Origin: Tropicibacter sp. Alg240-R139
Lineage (GTDB): Bacteria; Pseudomonadota; Alphaproteobacteria; Rhodobacterales; Rhodobacteraceae
DNA: 64,000 nucleotides
Reading direction: 5' to 3'
Assembly (NCBI RefSeq): GCF_900537075.1
Contig: NZ_UNRA01000002.1
Span: forward strand, 669,249 to 733,248
The position numbers and the translations under genes were made by a program. The notes beneath the pieces were generated by a model. The model made no database searches, had not been told where the DNA came from, and was given only the letters and a program-made list of their open reading frames with translations. Of the stretch, positions 62,213 to 64,000 are shown piece after piece (positions within the stretch are counted from its first letter, which is position 1; each line of letters opens with the position of its first letter).

Positions 62213-62866
62213 ATGACAGATTTTGCCGCCCGCCGACGCGTGATGGTCGACACTCAGGTTCGGCCTTCGGATGTAACCAAGTTTCCGATCATTGACGCAA
62301 TGTTGGCCGTACCCCGAGAGAATTTCGTGCCAGATGCACAACGCGAAGCAGCCTATGCTGAAGACTTGATTGATCTGGGAGCCGGGCGCAGCCTTTTGGA
62401 GCCGCGGACGCTCGCCAAGATGTTGGACGGTCTGAACATCAGCAATGATGAGCTGGTCTTGGATGTTGCTGCGACCTATGGGTACTCGACCGCCGTGGCC
62501 GCACGTATGGCCGAGCTTGTGGTTGCTGTGGAAGAAGATGAATTTCTGGCTGCTGAAGCGCAAACACTTCTTATGGAGGCAGGTGCCGACAACGCCGTGG
62601 TTCATACTGGTCCTTTGGTTGATGGTGCTGCAGACCACGGTCCCTATGATGTGATTTTGATTCAGGGTGGTATCGAAGAGGTGCCTCAGGCGCTCATGGA
62701 TCAACTCAAAGATGGTGGTCGCATTGGCTGTATCTTTATGGAAGGCGATCTGGGCACTGTGCGTATCGGCCATAAGTCCGGTGGTCGGGTAACTTGGCGG
62801 TTCGCATTTAATGCCACCGCGCCCATATTGCCCGGGTTTGAGGCAGCGCGGGTTTTCCAGCTGTGA
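62213..62866 (+). CDS. protein-L-isoaspartate O-methyltransferase family protein
   Basis: 217 aa. RRVMVDTQVRPSDVTKFPIIDAML at the N-terminus, VPRENFVP near 33, and the SAM-binding motif LVLDVAATYGYSTAVAARM near 83 (the usual GxGxG is reduced to AATYGYS). Members of this PCMT-like group repair damaged proteins or have other methyl-transfer roles. It lies just before a TolC-family gene, an arrangement common in Rhodobacterales. ATG at 62213 chosen for the conserved N-terminus. Confidence 0.88.
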   Translation: MTDFAARRRVMVDTQVRPSDVTKFPIIDAMLAVPRENFVPDAQREAAYAEDLIDLGAGRSLLEPRTLAKMLDGLNISNDELVLDVAATYGYSTAVAARMAELVVAVEEDEFLAAEAQTLLMEAGADNAVVHTGPLVDGAADHGPYDVILIQGGIEEVPQALMDQLKDGGRIGCIFMEGDLGTVRIGHKSGGRVTWRFAFNATAPILPGFEAARVFQL

Positions 62867-62959
62867 TTTTTCGCCGTTTCCGCAGGGTGCGACCTTGCCT
62901 GTCGGCGGAATAAAGAGCAATCTGATTTGAATATTTGTAATGCGATGGAGAAGCAAGCG

Positions 62960-64000
62960 ATGCGCAGAGCAGTGGCACGTAGACTTGCAAAGGTCGCGGT
63001 ACTGTCGGCCGGGGTTGTCCTGGCGGGGATGCTGCCGAAACAAGGGCAGGCTGACAATCTGGCGGATGCACTGATCGGTGCCTACAACACCAGCGGCCTT
63101 CTGGAACAAAACCGTGCGCTTCTTCGCGCCGCGGACGAGGATGTGGCGATTGCTGTATCGGCATTGCGTCCGATCATTGATTTTTCCGTTCGTGTGCAGC
63201 GGGCGTTGGTCAACAATGAAACGAGCAGTTTGGTTACCCAAACTCGCACGTCGACGTTCTTCAGCGGGCTTGAGTTCACGCAGCTGCTTTATGATGGCGG
63301 CGCAAGCATTCTTGCTAAGCAAGCAGCACAGGAAACCGTTCTGGCGACCCGTCAAACGTTGCTAGAGGTTGAGCAGTCGATCCTCTTGCGTGCAGTCGCG
63401 GCTTATATGGACGTCCTTCTACAGGAAGAAAACGTTGTCCTGCGTCAAAACAACGTGCGTGTTCTGGGCGAAGAACTGCGTGCTTCGCAGGATCGGTTTG
63501 AAGTTGGCGAAGTGACCCGAACCGATGTTGCATTGTCTGAATCGCGCGTCGCAGGAGCACGAGCCAACTTGGCAGATGCCCGAGGCGCCTTGACCACCGC
63601 CAAGGCAGAATATGTGAACGCGGTAGGTCGCGATCCTGGCCGGACAGCTGGACAGCCGCGTTTGCCGAAACATCCTGCGTCGATCAACGACGCGGTGGCG
63701 ATTGCCGTACGCAATCACCCCAGTATCCTGTCGGTCCAGCATCAGGTGAAAGCAGCTAATTTGACAGTGGATCGCCAGCGGGCGGCTCTTGGGCCGAACG
63801 CCAGCATCCGTGCTGACGTCGGGATTACCAACACATTCGGCAATTCAAATTATAATAACACAGCCAGCGCCGGGTTGGTTTTCCGGCAGCCGATCTATGC
63901 TGGTGGTCGTTTGGCGGCTAACGTACGCCGCGCCATGGCGACCCGCGATTCAGTCAAGGCCACCCTGCTAAATACGCAAAAGGATGTTATCCAAGCGGTA
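62960..64000 (+). CDS. tolC: TolC-family outer membrane channel protein, N-terminal part
   Basis: Partial: 347 codons, open to the window edge. Signal peptide VAVLSAGVVLAGMLPKQGQA. Two coiled-coil OEP segments follow, with VLGEELRASQDRFEVGEVTRTDVALSESRV near 170-195 and NPSILSVQ-like repeats later (seen as NHPSILSVQHQVKAANLTVDRQRA). It forms the outer-membrane tunnel for type I secretion or efflux. The ATG at 62960 follows GGAG; an in-frame ATG is at 62945. Confidence 0.9.
   Translation, partial: MRRAVARRLAKVAVLSAGVVLAGMLPKQGQADNLADALIGAYNTSGLLEQNRALLRAADEDVAIAVSALRPIIDFSVRVQRALVNNETSSLVTQTRTSTFFSGLEFTQLLYDGGASILAKQAAQETVLATRQTLLEVEQSILLRAVAAYMDVLLQEENVVLRQNNVRVLGEELRASQDRFEVGEVTRTDVALSESRVAGARANLADARGALTTAKAEYVNAVGRDPGRTAGQPRLPKHPASINDAVAIAVRNHPSILSVQHQVKAANLTVDRQRAALGPNASIRADVGITNTFGNSNYNNTASAGLVFRQPIYAGGRLAANVRRAMATRDSVKATLLNTQKDVIQAV

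Overview
The window comes from an alphaproteobacterium, most likely a marine Rhodobacterales (roseobacter-type) genome. The evidence is a high-GC aerobic cobalamin pathway (cobF to cobW with CobN), periplasmic glucan genes opgC-mdoG-mdoH, a CioAB-type bd oxidase, COG0523/DUF1826 genes, and a PCMT-tolC pair at the right end. Nothing was searched against a database; names rest on recognised motifs, length and neighbourhood.

Layout. 1-3622 (minus): Mrp Na+/H+ antiporter genes mrpAB-mrpC-mrpD, with mrpD cut by the window edge. 3848-5139 (plus): exported rhodanese and esterase. 5443-11428 (minus): TPR protein, opgC, mdoG, mdoH. 11608-16972: CaiB/BaiF CoA-transferase and a ThDP enzyme (minus), a DUF302 protein (minus), then a second ThDP enzyme with a DUF1636 protein (plus). 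17201-33081: a large cobalamin region, mostly minus strand. It is headed by a cobalamin riboswitch and runs DUF1636, cobW, cobN, cobG, cobH, cobI, cobJ, (cobK inverted), cobL, cobE, cobM, cobB, cobA, cobF. A second riboswitch then controls the cobalt transporter cbtB-cbtA, followed by a terminator and a His-rich exported protein. 33167-38369: LysR/dehydrogenase pair, VOC protein, cydAB and a 36-aa DUF2474 protein.

38619-46384 is accessory: tRNA-Thr followed by a decayed tyrosine integrase (amber stop, no catalytic Tyr seen), an excisionase-like protein, remnants of a VirB-type secretion locus (VirB1, VirB2, damaged VirB3), an oleate hydratase and an IS1182-type insertion sequence. 46631-56442 looks like a metal-acquisition locus: an Rrf2 regulator with unusual Cys placement, a ZigA-like GTPase, DUF1826, a small protein, a complete Nik/Opp-type ABC importer, an EamA transporter, and a convergent DUF3299-NicO fusion. 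56757-58213 holds a small XRE pair, a TrbM/KikA-like secreted protein and a 59-aa protein. The rest is DoxX, AraC, amidohydrolase, tRNA-Cys, PCMT and the start of a TolC-family gene.

The most notable non-coding signals are: a pair of dispersed, structured intergenic elements (about 5161-5412 and 17033-17175) whose hairpins differ by compensatory base changes; two cobalamin riboswitches, one with a predicted ribosome-site-sequestering hairpin; and a shared palindrome plus AGTTATTGAT module before two separated accessory genes (42491-42538 and 57284-57330).
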